Notes: generated by a model not told the origin, from the letters alone. Counted from the stretch's first letter, positions 36,301 through 44,743 are shown. The stretch: 64,000 bases of DNA from Flagellimonas flava (GCF_900129665.1 NZ_FQWL01000001.1:372001-436000), one strand, 5' to 3'. Numbers and translations: made by a program.

Positions 36301-36752
36301 AATGAATCACCAACCTCTTCGTAGATGGCGAGAATGGAGTAATAGATTTCCAAACTTTGGTCTGACTTTCCTTGGTCGTCAAGAATAATGGCTTTCTGGT
36401 ATAGTCCATTGGCCATTGCAAAGGCGCGATTTTTACCTTGATGGAAGTCCAGGTACTTTTCTATATGTTCCAAAGCCTTGTTGTAGTTTCCCTTTTGTCG
36501 CTCCAAAACGGCATACTGGTAATTGGCCAAAGAAACCGCCCACTCAAAATTTGCTCTTTCTCCCAAGCGATGAAAACTGTCAATATGTTTTTTGGCCAGG
36601 TCAGCGTTTCCCCGGTTGTTGAGATACTGCCAGGAGATGTCCTTTAAAATAAGAATACGTGCAGAATCCGATGCGGCCCTTGGATATAGCTGTTGCAGGC
36701 TATCTATAAGATGCTGTCCCTTCGCCATAAAAAAGCAAAGACAGAAAACCAC
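33357..36752 (-). CDS. TPR sensor histidine kinase-receiver-class III cyclase fusion
   Basis: A 1131-aa signalling protein. A short signal-like segment is followed by about seven TPRs (about 80-345), a coiled coil, a transmembrane helix (about 395-412) and a HisKA domain with NTSHELRTP (about 465). An HATPase follows, with NLIGNAIKFTPKG and GGTGLGLSVTKQL. The receiver has IVDDEP and the phospho-acceptor LLDIMMP (about 770). The cyclase domain (about 865-1050) keeps both metal Asp (VLFSDIRDYT, YLGDGIMAIF) and the VNSGAR Asn/Arg, but the base-specifying Lys is Gln (NQYLGDG). The GTG start at 36752 leaves a signal without basic residues. In frame upstream, KKHPYIVVV preceded by ATC looks like a signal that has lost its ATG. 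Convergent with nifJ, 32 bases apart. Confidence 0.9.
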   Translation of the reverse strand: MVFCLCFFMAKGQHLIDSLQQLYPRAASDSARILILKDISWQYLNNRGNADLAKKHIDSFHRLGERANFEWAVSLANYQYAVLERQKGNYNKALEHIEKYLDFHQGKNRAFAMANGLYQKAIILDDQGKSDQSLEIYYSILAIYEEVGDSFGEATTYNAIGEIQKNTGKKSKAMESYEKALEIFERLDDKTEIANCLFNIGDTHMQSQDYDKALEHFHKALKLDQETQSEWGQAYDYEALGKVYALQKNYTKSLEYHNWALALRKKLNQQMELSMSYSQIGAVQLQQKAYASAEQNLLTAIRISEEIGAKSERQKNYGLLSQLYEATGDFERAIHHMNKFVSVKDSLFNEAKSKQIEELQVRFDTQKKQDAIATLQKDAEISELKLKQQKTLRNIVIGISIAALLLLYFAFNRYKNAQRVKRAQEEKKRAVVEERKRTEIEKQRVLELQKIDKLKDEFLANTSHELRTPLVGIIGLTESLTDGVAGKLPKKAMDNLGMIATSGKRLAHLVNDILDFSKLKNKDLELSTRPVDIYAVSNIVLQLSQPMLQDKKLKLINSIPKEISLVEADENRLQQIIHNLIGNAIKFTPKGYITLLAETKGKMLSVTVSDTGIGIPEDNLDRIFNSFEQGDGSTQREYGGTGLGLSVTKQLVELHGGEIRATSELGKGSIFTFTLPLSSKTRKSLKLEKPSPSDFVLPLSTLNEEKVKIVGHQLSDEAPQVLIVDDEPVNRRVLENHLTVAGYKVTEVSSGKEALKVLDDEHQFSLVLLDIMMPELSGYEVCKIVREHSSASELPIILLTAKNTVAELVTGFEAGANDYLTKPFSKNELLSRIKTHINLNTIHKATSKFVPTEFVQSVGKESITEVKLGDHIEKNVTVLFSDIRDYTSLAETMTPEQNFKFVNAYVGRMGPIIKDNKGFVNQYLGDGIMAIFPKNAEDALDAAIEMQRTLALYNKRRVEEKGYQPLTVGMGLHTGPLVMGIIGDSKRNDPAVIADTVNSGARVEGVTKYYGANIIISEGCLKSMKDSSGFNFRYLGKVQVKGKQKAMGIYECIDSDPVDSITLKLESLKDYEMGIQLFFGQKFEEASEKFEKILSLNPKDSVVEYFQNKAAIYAISGAPGDWQSVTVMNQK

Positions 36753-36976
36753 TACTATATAGGGGTGTTTTTTGATGGTTTTGGTTTAAAGGTTGATTAG
36801 CAGTTATTTAAATGTAGTGCTAAAAGTTCTAAGGACAAAATAGGACAGGTTCGCCCTATCCATAAGATCAGCGGAATCCGAGATAACCAGCAACTCATCA
36901 TTAAAATTCTACAACTGGGTATTCTGGATTGGCACCTTTGAGGTTGGGAGAACAATTTTGTGGTATCAAATAACGA

Positions 36977-39145
36977 ATGATCATGAAAAACCAACTGTTT
37001 CTCCTCTTTTTTCTTTTGAGCCTCAATTTCGGCATTGGACAAAGCACTGTTTCTGGTATAGTGACCGATACCAAAAATGTTCCCATTGTAGGGGCCAACG
37101 TGTATATTGAAGGTACCTATGACGGTGCTTCCACAGCCGAGGATGGAACGTTCAGTTTTGAAACTTCAGAGCTTGGAACGCAAACTTTGGTTATTTCCAT
37201 TTTATCCTACGACCCACACTATGAAGTGGGTGATATCTCCTATTTTAAAAACCTAAAGGTTGCCCTTCAAGAGTCAATAAATGCGCTTTCAGGGGTTACC
37301 TTGACCGCTGGAACCTTTGAAGCTGGTGACAACTCCAAGGTTTCGGTACTTAAACCCTTGGACATTGTTACAACGGCCGGGGCAGCCGGGGATTTTGTTG
37401 CAGCACTGCAAACTTTACCCGGCACTACTACTGTGAATGAGGATGGAAGACTTTTCGTCAGGGGCGGGGAAGCAGGGGAAACCCAAGTCTTTATTGATGG
37501 GCTTCGAGTATTTCAGCCCTTTAATGCCACCGCCAACAACATCCCAACGCGCGGAAGGTTCTCGCCTTTTCTTTTTAAGGGCATTACTTTTAGCACTGGT
37601 GGGTATTCGGCGGAATATGGTCAGGCTTTATCCAGTGTTTTGCTTTTAAACACGACCGACGTTCCCACACAGGATAAAACCGATATTTCCCTAATGTCTG
37701 TCGGTGGTGGTTTGGGACATACCAAAATTTGGGGAGACCAATCCTTGAGCATCAACACATCCTATATCAATTTGGCACCCTATGAGTCTTTAATACCTTC
37801 GGACCAAGGTGTACGATGGAATAGTCCATACGAGTCAATAGCCGGAGAGGCGGTTTTTAGAAGTAAAGGGGAGAAAAGCATGTTAAAATTCTACACCGGA
37901 TTCAATCACGCTAATCTTGACATTGAACAGGAGGATATAAATTTTGAGGATTTTGTGAAGTTTGGACTTAAAAACAACAATCTTTACTTCAATTCTTCCT
38001 ACAAGTATTTTCTTGACAATGACTGGAGCCTCACCACAGGTGGTGCAATTTCGTTGGACACCAACTCCATAGGGTTGCAGGATAATGTAGTCGACAACAA
38101 GGAGGTTGCATCCCATTTAAAAGTTAAGGTTCGAAAAAACTTCAGCAGCAGATTCAACCTTAATTTTGGCTCGGAATATTTTACCTTGGATTTTGAAGAA
38201 GACTTTACAGCATCTGATGATACCACTTTTACAAACGAATATAACGACCGACTATGGGCTGGTTTTGCGGAGGCGGATATTTTCCTAAGTAATAAGTTCG
38301 CCATGAAGTTGGGGGCCAGGGCGGAGCATAGTTCCCTATTGGGTGAGGTTAAGGTGGCTCCCAGAGTTTCCTTGGCTTACAAACCTGGGAACAAGGGTCA
38401 ATTTTCATTGGCCTATGGGGATTTTTACCAAAATCCACTTAGTGAGGTTGCTAAATTTGATCAGAACCTGGATTCGGAAAAGACATCCCATTATATCTTA
38501 AACTACCAGCATCTGGGAGACGGAACTACTTTTAGAGCAGAAGCCTATTACAAAGATTACGATAATTTAATAACTTATGATACGGAGTTGCCACAATTCA
38601 ACTCTAACTTTCTAAACGCGGGAAGCGGCTATGCTGCAGGCTTGGATATGTTCTGGAGGGATAACAAAAGTATAAAATCATTGGATTATTGGGTTTCCTA
38701 CTCCTACTTGGATACAGAACGTGAGTATCGAAATTTTATGGAGAGGGCAACTCCAAACTTTGCGCCGAAACACAATCTTTCCATTGTAACCAAATACTTT
38801 ATAAGTGACCTTCGTTCCCAAGTAGGGCTATCCTATTCCTATGGTTCCGGGAGGCCTTATGATAACCCTAATACTGTGGAGTTTATGGCAGAAAAAACAA
38901 GGTCCTTCAACAACCTAAGCTTAAACTGGGCCTATTTGATTGACCAACAAAAGATTTTGTATTTCTCGGTAAACAATGTGCTCGGATTCAAGAATATCAA
39001 TAACTATCAATACGCCAATTCACCAAATGTCAATGGTGTGTTTGATCGTCGTGCTATTACCCCTGCAGCGGACCAATTCTTTTTTGTTGGCTTTTTCTGG
39101 ACCATTAGTTCCGATGGAAAGAGCAATCAGTTGGACAATCTATGA
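36977..39145 (+). CDS. TonB-dependent receptor with carboxypeptidase-like domain
   Basis: A 722-aa outer membrane receptor. The signal peptide (KNQLFLLFFLLSLNFGIGQ) is followed by a carboxypeptidase-like domain (about 22-100; VSGIVTDTKNVPIVGANVYI) and a plug (about 125-225; LFVRGGEAGETQVFIDGLR). The barrel ends near FFVGFFWTIS rather than in a typical F/W terminal residue. It is divergent from the kinase-cyclase gene, 224 bases apart, and stands alone without a SusD or DUF4249 partner. Six bases inside the start there is a second ATG (36983), which gives the more usual MKN start of the signal. Substrate unknown. Confidence 0.92.
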   Translation: MIMKNQLFLLFFLLSLNFGIGQSTVSGIVTDTKNVPIVGANVYIEGTYDGASTAEDGTFSFETSELGTQTLVISILSYDPHYEVGDISYFKNLKVALQESINALSGVTLTAGTFEAGDNSKVSVLKPLDIVTTAGAAGDFVAALQTLPGTTTVNEDGRLFVRGGEAGETQVFIDGLRVFQPFNATANNIPTRGRFSPFLFKGITFSTGGYSAEYGQALSSVLLLNTTDVPTQDKTDISLMSVGGGLGHTKIWGDQSLSINTSYINLAPYESLIPSDQGVRWNSPYESIAGEAVFRSKGEKSMLKFYTGFNHANLDIEQEDINFEDFVKFGLKNNNLYFNSSYKYFLDNDWSLTTGGAISLDTNSIGLQDNVVDNKEVASHLKVKVRKNFSSRFNLNFGSEYFTLDFEEDFTASDDTTFTNEYNDRLWAGFAEADIFLSNKFAMKLGARAEHSSLLGEVKVAPRVSLAYKPGNKGQFSLAYGDFYQNPLSEVAKFDQNLDSEKTSHYILNYQHLGDGTTFRAEAYYKDYDNLITYDTELPQFNSNFLNAGSGYAAGLDMFWRDNKSIKSLDYWVSYSYLDTEREYRNFMERATPNFAPKHNLSIVTKYFISDLRSQVGLSYSYGSGRPYDNPNTVEFMAEKTRSFNNLSLNWAYLIDQQKILYFSVNNVLGFKNINNYQYANSPNVNGVFDRRAITPAADQFFFVGFFWTISSDGKSNQLDNL

Positions 39146-39151
39146 TTATGT

Positions 39152-39574
39152 TTACTTCTGCATTTTGAAGTAGTAATCTGCTGAGTGTTTACCCGATCCG
39201 TAGAACAGGAAAAAGATACAAACCAATAAGGTAAGGGTTGCCAAGACCAGATTGGAACTGTTCATGACCCCTAAGAAATTGGTCAATACTGCACCAAGCA
39301 GTATCGGGATTTGCGCTAAAACGGCCCATCGGGTCAGTAAGCCCACAACAATCAGAAAACCTCCTACAAAATGAGCCGGAGCAATATAATGCAGAAGAAT
39401 CATTCCTCCCGGCATTTCCTGGAAGGGTCGGACCAACTCCGCCATTTGTACATGGTTCGTCATAAATTCAATACCCTTCATAAAAAGAAATACGCCGAGG
39501 GCAATCCGAATTAAATCCAAAGGATAATAGGTATGGGCATTGGCCCATTTGTTCAATCGTTTAATGGTTCCCAT
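39152..39574 (-). CDS. DoxX-family membrane protein
   Basis: A 140-aa protein with four hydrophobic helices in the DoxX pattern: an N-terminal amphipathic start, YPLDLIRIALGVFLFMKGI, a short loop, LHYIAPAHFVGGFLIVVGLL with the conserved GG, and two further helices (VLAQIPILLGAVLTNFLG, LATLTLLVCIFFLFYGSG). The families are linked to quinone or respiratory functions, but no specific activity is known here. Convergent with the TonB receptor gene, 6 bases between stop codons. Confidence 0.88.
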   Translation of the reverse strand: MGTIKRLNKWANAHTYYPLDLIRIALGVFLFMKGIEFMTNHVQMAELVRPFQEMPGGMILLHYIAPAHFVGGFLIVVGLLTRWAVLAQIPILLGAVLTNFLGVMNSSNLVLATLTLLVCIFFLFYGSGKHSADYYFKMQK

Positions 39575-39759
39575 GACTAAAAAAATTAAGAATAATCTCT
39601 ATAAGATACTCATTTTTAATGAGATATAAAAATTTTACTCTTTGATGCCCGTTTGGGTTAGACTAAAAAAAGGAGTTTAATCTAGGGAGTATTCCAGAAC
39701 TCATTTTTTTAGTTTCCAACTGGGGAACCCTTGCAATTTCCAAAATAGATAAATGAGTT

Positions 39760-40230
39760 TTAAAGTATCAACTTCATTTGGATATCACTGCGTTCATAGG
39801 GCGAGGTAGCTCCAATAATCTCTTCAAAACCCAATTTCCTGTATAGACTGAGCGCAGGTAGTAAAACCCGGTTACTTTCCAGATAAATCTTTTTGGCTCC
39901 CAACTGCTTGGCTTTAGCAATGATATGCTGCCCCAATAGTTTTCCAATACCCCTGCCTTGCGCATGGGGGGAAACTCCCATTTTGGCCAACTCAAATTCA
40001 AATTCAACTTTGGTGCTGGGAATCAGTGCACAGACCCCCACCGGTTTTTCATCCAGGAGAGCTACTGCGATATAACCACCTTTATCCAAGATATAAGTGT
40101 TGGGATGATGGAGGGAAATTCGGTCCATTTCCTCCATTTTAAAATACTTCTTGATCCACTCCTCGTTAAGTCGCCGAAACGCTTCAGCGTAAATCGGAGT
40201 ATATGGAACTATGGTTATGGGTTTACTCAT
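39760..40230 (-). CDS. GNAT-family N-acetyltransferase
   Basis: The 156-aa product has the GNAT core. Strand beta4 (VEFEFELAKMGVSPHAQGRGIGKLL, described in parts) contains the acetyl-CoA-binding QGRGIGKLLG loop at about residue 91, and the later IYLESNRVLLPALSLYRKLGF is the common beta5/alpha4 end motif of small-molecule acetyltransferases. The substrate is unknown. It is transcribed away from the PorP/SprF gene and has its own promoter region. Confidence 0.9.
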   Translation of the reverse strand: MSKPITIVPYTPIYAEAFRRLNEEWIKKYFKMEEMDRISLHHPNTYILDKGGYIAVALLDEKPVGVCALIPSTKVEFEFELAKMGVSPHAQGRGIGKLLGQHIIAKAKQLGAKKIYLESNRVLLPALSLYRKLGFEEIIGATSPYERSDIQMKLIL

Positions 40231-40538
40231 AATTGAGGAATAAAATTAAGACGAACAATTAAATAATACCAAAATTCAACCTCTAAAACGACAAGGATGA
40301 CTTTAGCTTTTTTGAATACTAGCAACAATAAATACCTCATTTCTAGGTTGTAAGAAGTGAGTTACCGCTTAAACAATGCAGTTAATCGATAAAATTGGTT
40401 TTTTGCCGATAAAATGCTTAATATTACGTTTAAGTTAATAGTAAAACTCTTACAAGAACCCAAATCTTGCAATGAGACCAAACAAAAAATACCAACCTGT
40501 ACCAAGCAGGCTCTTTAACCTACAAACACCATTTAGCT
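40231..40538. other. 308-bp divergent promoter region between GNAT and PorP/SprF genes
   Basis: AT-rich, with no open frame and no strong hairpin. A CGATAAAATTGG / CGATAAAATGC near-repeat occurs at about 40387-40417. I found no exact TAnnTTTG element on either strand. Confidence 0.5.
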
Positions 40539-42314
40539 ATGGAAGTAAGACTACCCCTGTTCTCCCAAGGCATATATACATTTTCTTCTAGATGGGTTTT
40601 ATTTTTAGCACTTCCTTGTCTTTTTTTTAATGACCTAAGTGCTCAAGATGGCAATCCTTATGTAAGTTATGATGTACCCTTTCAAAACTTGTTGAAGTTC
40701 AATCGATTTTTGATTAATCCTACTTTTTCCGCGGTTCGAGAAGATAAATCATATGTGAACCTCTTTCACCGAAGCCAAGGAGCGGATTTCAGTGACAACA
40801 ACCAAAACTATTTTTTAAGTTATAGCGGAAGACTCAATGAAAGGGTGGGCTTAGGGGTGAGCCTATACAACCAGCAGGAAGGGGTCATTTCCAACCTTGG
40901 AATCATGGCCAACTATTCCCATGGTATTCAACTTGGGCAAAAAAGCAATCTTAGCTTTGGTGTCAATGTTCCTTACTATGTCAGCAGTTTTGATCCAGAC
41001 AGAGCCATTACTTTGGATGACGACCCGCTATTGAACGATGCGAGTCAGAACTCGATCATTTCTTTTCAACCCGGGCTCAACCTTTCTTTGGGGAAGTTCG
41101 ATTTTGGAGTCTTTGCACAGAATTTGGTGGATTACAACATTAAGACAGGAAAATCATTAAGCGAGTTTAATGAAAAAACCTTTTCTGGACATATTCAATT
41201 TGCCCACGAATTTAAAAATGGAGCTGGTATTTTTGAGGATGGACGATTATTGCCCTTGGCAAGGGCTCGTTTTGAAGGTGCCCAAGATCCTATTTTTGGT
41301 GGAGGATTAATTCTCGACCTTCCAAAGTTGGGCTGGCTACAGGGCGGATATGATCAGTTCTATGGAGCCTCGGCAGGTACTGGTTTTAACTTAAATCGTA
41401 GACTTTCCTTTGGCTATAACTTTGAAAAAAATGTCAATCGGAATCTATCCCACTTGGGGGTGACGCATGAGATTTCCATTGCTTTCTCCTTCGTGCCAAC
41501 CATGACCAAAAACATTTTGGCCTCCAATGACGATCAAGAGCGAAAGCCCATTGAAGGGACCTTTGTTGGTGATATCAAAGAAAGCAAAAAGGCCAAGAAA
41601 AATAAACTGAATGCCAAAACCACCTTACGACCAACGAACAAGGAAGATCTTGCTTTCTGGGAAGAACAGGTAAAGGAACTTAAGGCGCAGCAGGAAGATA
41701 ACTATGCCATCATCAACGAATTAATCTTTAAGATGGACTCTTTGGAACAGCACAGGGAAAGGGATTTGGAAAAACGCTTTGAAATGGTAATGCGCCTTGT
41801 GCAACGTAAGACCAATAATGAAAGACCGGATATTGAGCAACAGGCCCAGAAACTGTATTTGGCCAAATCAGCCGATTTGGATTCTTTGAGTACGACCTTG
41901 ACAAATACGACCTTGACAAATACTGCCTTGGCGGACAACCCAACTGAAAAAACGAAAGTTGAAAAACCTAAGGGTACCTTTACCGGTGGTGCATTTAGAC
42001 CTATCGAAAAGTTCATCAACCTAGATGGAGTTGGCAAAGGCCACTATATTGTGGCCAACGTATTCAAAAACGAACACTACCTCAAAAGTTTTATGGATGA
42101 CCTCAAAAAGAAAGGGCTAAACGTCAAGTATTTTAGGAATCCAGATAATGGCCTGAATTATGTATACCTGGCCAAATACGATCAAAATGAGCAGGCCTAT
42201 GCCGCTTATCGATCTAAAATGAAAGGTGCTTACACAGATGAAATCTGGATTATGCATGTGGATAACCCTAGGTATTCCAATTGGGCGGACACCAAGTTTT
42301 TGGATAACGAATAA
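40539..42314 (+). CDS. PorP/SprF-family outer membrane protein with C-terminal SPOR-like domain
   Basis: A 591-aa protein. Behind a signal ending near SAQDG is a PorP/SprF-type barrel (about 35-325; LKFNRFLINPTFSAVREDKSYVNLF, GVNVPYYVSSF, GGLILDLPKLGWLQGGYDQFYG). In type IX secretion and gliding these barrels hold or attach a surface adhesin. A long lysine- and glutamate-rich region (about 330-480) and a SPOR-like repeat domain (about 500-591; HYIVANVFKNEHYLKSFMDDL) follow, which would bind peptidoglycan. No sprB-like giant adhesin is next to it, so it is an orphan paralogue. Within it, TTLTNT is encoded by a 15-base direct repeat (41892-41921). Confidence 0.88.
   Translation: MEVRLPLFSQGIYTFSSRWVLFLALPCLFFNDLSAQDGNPYVSYDVPFQNLLKFNRFLINPTFSAVREDKSYVNLFHRSQGADFSDNNQNYFLSYSGRLNERVGLGVSLYNQQEGVISNLGIMANYSHGIQLGQKSNLSFGVNVPYYVSSFDPDRAITLDDDPLLNDASQNSIISFQPGLNLSLGKFDFGVFAQNLVDYNIKTGKSLSEFNEKTFSGHIQFAHEFKNGAGIFEDGRLLPLARARFEGAQDPIFGGGLILDLPKLGWLQGGYDQFYGASAGTGFNLNRRLSFGYNFEKNVNRNLSHLGVTHEISIAFSFVPTMTKNILASNDDQERKPIEGTFVGDIKESKKAKKNKLNAKTTLRPTNKEDLAFWEEQVKELKAQQEDNYAIINELIFKMDSLEQHRERDLEKRFEMVMRLVQRKTNNERPDIEQQAQKLYLAKSADLDSLSTTLTNTTLTNTALADNPTEKTKVEKPKGTFTGGAFRPIEKFINLDGVGKGHYIVANVFKNEHYLKSFMDDLKKKGLNVKYFRNPDNGLNYVYLAKYDQNEQAYAAYRSKMKGAYTDEIWIMHVDNPRYSNWADTKFLDNE
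41892..41921. repeat. 15-bp direct repeat inside the PorP/SprF gene
   Basis: ACGACCTTGACAAAT occurs twice in tandem and continues into a degenerate third copy (ACTGCCTTG). It encodes TTLTNTTLTNTAL in the linker between barrel and SPOR-like domain, so copy-number changes would keep the frame. Confidence 0.85.
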
Positions 42315-42325
42315 GAGTGAGTTAT

Positions 42326-42937
42326 CTAAGAATCTAGATTTTCCATTTCTTTTGCTATGGACTTGCTTCCAGGGTCATCACGTTCCATAAGTTCCTTTGT
42401 GATTTTTGGATGGTCATGAGCCCTTCCCTGGGAAAGCTTATAGGCGGCCTGGATTTCCGTGATTTCAATTTCGAATCCCACCACACCTTTGACCTGCCGC
42501 AGGGTTTTGGAAGATAAATCATTCAACGATAAAGGATTTTTGGAGCCTTTTTCATATTTGTCCACTAATTTGTGTAAACAGTCCATGGTAGCTTCCTCAT
42601 CCAATATTTTAATTTGGCCATAAACATGTACGGCAATATAATTCCAGGTTGGTACTTCCTCTTTTTGGTACCAGGAGGAGGATACATACGCATGGGGCCC
42701 ATTAAATATGCAAAGCACCTTAGGTTCTTTGGCAAAGACCTTCCATTGTGGGTTGGCTTTGGAAATATGGCTTACCAGAATATCCTTACCGTCTGGGGAT
42801 TTGTCCAATTCGAGAGGTATGTGCGTGGCCCATGGCTTTCCATCCACTTGGTTGACCAATATGCCAAAACTATGGTGTTCCAAGAAAGACTTGATTTCCT
42901 CTAGATTTTCGTTTTTATAATAGTGCGGTATGTACAT
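42326..42937 (-). CDS. PaiB-like FMN-binding protein
   Basis: This 203-aa protein is of the FMN-binding negative regulator type named after Bacillus PaiB. It has a split-barrel flavin fold with MYIPHYY at the start, KPWATHIPLELD, VSHISKANPQWK, and the AYVSSSWYQ and VPTWNYIAVHVYG motifs that line the FMN site. The C-terminal helices include HDHPKITKELME. Whether it regulates transcription or acts as a flavin enzyme is open. It is 11 bases from the PorP gene, in convergent orientation. Confidence 0.9.
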   Translation of the reverse strand: MYIPHYYKNENLEEIKSFLEHHSFGILVNQVDGKPWATHIPLELDKSPDGKDILVSHISKANPQWKVFAKEPKVLCIFNGPHAYVSSSWYQKEEVPTWNYIAVHVYGQIKILDEEATMDCLHKLVDKYEKGSKNPLSLNDLSSKTLRQVKGVVGFEIEITEIQAAYKLSQGRAHDHPKITKELMERDDPGSKSIAKEMENLDS

Positions 42938-43034
42938 ATTCTAACATTTAATACTGCGTTTTTACACAGTATTTTGCCCATGTGAAAGTACAATAATCTC
43001 TGATTTTTCTGCGCTCAAATGGCTGGGAACACAT

Positions 43035-43061
43035 AAAAAAAGAGGAGCAAAAGCCCCTCTT
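43035..43061 (-). terminator. Terminator of the 170-aa lipoprotein gene
   Basis: On the minus strand an AGAGGGGC/GCTCCTCT stem with a TTTT loop is followed by T7. It lies 26 bases after the stop codon of the 170-aa gene. Confidence 0.8.
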
Positions 43062-43086
43062 CGTCTTATGCAAAGAAACCATTTAA

Positions 43087-43599
43087 CTATTCCTCAGCGT
43101 TTTCCTCCTCGGCCATTTTGGCTTCGGCCGCAAGTTGCTGTAGCGTTAGCACCACTTCGGTTGGATCCCAATAACCATATTCCCTTACTATTTTGCCCGA
43201 TGTAAAGCGATAAGTCAGGTGAATGGGTATTTTGACTTTTTTCCCGTTGGCAGCCAGGGTGCCTTGCCATTCTAACCAGCAGTTCACCCAGGTTTCACCG
43301 TCATCTGTAAGTACCATTTCATACTCTTGGTCCTCCGTAACAAATCCCCTGCTGGAGTAGTTGGCATCCGATTGCCTATGGAAATCCATGGTTTCTGCCG
43401 CGGTCATTGTTTTGGAAGAATTATATTGGGTTTGTGAACTATCGGCATACATGCTGGTGTCGTAATTCTTCGCGTCGTAGTTGGCAATGAGATTTTTCAC
43501 CGTATCAATTTCTGGTGAATTTTGTGTGTAGCGTGTGGGACCCTGGTTGCAGGAGATAATCAGGATCAACGCAAAGCAAGAAAAAAATAACTGTTTCAT
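43087..43599 (-). CDS. Lipoprotein with NTF2/SnoaL-like domain
   Basis: A 170-aa protein with a lipobox (FALILIISC-NQ). The mature part has the NTF2-like cone-fold pattern of four strands (EYEMVLTDDGETWVNCWLEWQG, KIPIHLTYRFTSGKIVREYGYWDP) and an N-terminal helix pair. The last 25 residues are acidic (EAKMAEEENAEE). No catalytic Asp/His pair typical of SnoaL cyclases is evident; ligand binding is an inference. It may be co-expressed with the gene upstream on the same strand (58 bases between them). Confidence 0.78.
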   Translation of the reverse strand: MKQLFFSCFALILIISCNQGPTRYTQNSPEIDTVKNLIANYDAKNYDTSMYADSSQTQYNSSKTMTAAETMDFHRQSDANYSSRGFVTEDQEYEMVLTDDGETWVNCWLEWQGTLAANGKKVKIPIHLTYRFTSGKIVREYGYWDPTEVVLTLQQLAAEAKMAEEENAEE

Positions 43600-43656
43600 T
43601 CGTTCAAATTTTAGATGGATAAAAGCCTGGATGACCTTGCATCCAGACGAATTGGT

Positions 43657-44430
43657 TTAGTTGTTTGGTGAATAGGCAAGATCCGCGCGCATTCTCCCTG
43701 AGAACTCTTCCATTTTAGTGATATGTTGCATTACACCTCCGAAAACCTCCATGGCTTCTGGTCCCAATAATTTATCATTTTCCGCACTTTGTGTTTCATA
43801 GGCCGTGCCATCTTTGGCGGCTACGGCAACCATGTAAAAACTACCCATATTGCCAAAACCACTTCGGTATATCCTATAGTACGATGTGGAGCCCTTGGCT
43901 TCATACATTTCCTTCACCTTCATTATAGCCTCTTTGAGCGGAGCCATCCCTGCAGGAGTTGTGTGCAAATAGTAGAAGCGTCTGTAGTCCATTCCCTCTG
44001 GGGTCTGGGTTATTCCGTTGGGCATATAGGACAGACTTTTGTCCATTACAATGACATAATCCCCATGGGAATCATAGCATTTGTCCATGTCGTCGAACAA
44101 CTTGTCGAATGCATCCGAGCCCATTTTTTCTCGCAATGCGCCAAACCCTTTGGAGGCTTTGGAGATATCTGAAAGGGAATCGATTGGGGAAACAAAAAGA
44201 TACCTAAAGTCATCGGTTTGGGAAGTAATCCAGCTTAAGGTCTGAATGTTATGGGTCTTGCAAGCTTCGTTGAGCTCCTTGCTTACTTTTTCGTAGTCAG
44301 TGATCATTGATGGCTTGACCCGGTCTTCATGGACCCAAAAAGCCTGCGTGGTTTTTTCCTGGCAAAAAGCCGAGAAAGAAATTGTGAATGCAGCAAGCGC
44401 CACAAACACCTTGGTTGGTACTGTTTTCAT
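43657..44430 (-). CDS. Secreted protein of unknown function, 257 aa
   Basis: The product starts with a signal (VPTKVFVALAAFTISFSAFCQ) and has two similar halves: WVHEDRVKPSMITDYEKVSKEL and YYLHTTPAGMAPLKEAIMKVKE. Each is a beta-strand followed by a long helix, as in dimeric alpha-beta barrel (ABM/NIPSNAP-like) proteins. Aromatic residues are frequent (DYRRFYYLH, STSYYRIYRSGFG). I do not recognise a named family. I chose the ATG at 44430, which puts the signal first; a frame from 44493 would add 21 residues. It is upstream of the NTF2-like lipoprotein gene and may form an operon with it. Confidence 0.78.
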   Translation of the reverse strand: MKTVPTKVFVALAAFTISFSAFCQEKTTQAFWVHEDRVKPSMITDYEKVSKELNEACKTHNIQTLSWITSQTDDFRYLFVSPIDSLSDISKASKGFGALREKMGSDAFDKLFDDMDKCYDSHGDYVIVMDKSLSYMPNGITQTPEGMDYRRFYYLHTTPAGMAPLKEAIMKVKEMYEAKGSTSYYRIYRSGFGNMGSFYMVAVAAKDGTAYETQSAENDKLLGPEAMEVFGGVMQHITKMEEFSGRMRADLAYSPNN

Positions 44431-44743
44431 AAGGTTGAAATTTAAAGTGTTACTATTAAGTTGAATTAGAAATCCACAGTTAATGGATGGCAACTTGCTT
44501 TATTTTCAACCAGCATGAATCTTCCAACATATATGCTGCAAGTAAAGAACCATTTAGGAGGGAACTCAAAAGGGGAACAAAAGGGGTGAGTGAATTAAAT
44601 CCCCAACTCCTTAATATAGTAAAAAACTGATAATGAACGAATTAAAAAGAGTGGATAATTCATTTTTGTTAACAAAACGATTGAAATCGATAATTTTTCC
44701 TACAGCAGTTATGCCGGTTTATGGCCGATAGGGTTGTGTATTC
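44431..44743. other. 313-bp intergenic region without a gene
   Basis: This stretch holds the promoter side of the 257-aa gene and the 3' end of the serine hydrolase gene, both on the minus strand. I see no open frame of coding character, no exact TAnnTTTG motif and no strong terminator hairpin. Confidence 0.5.
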
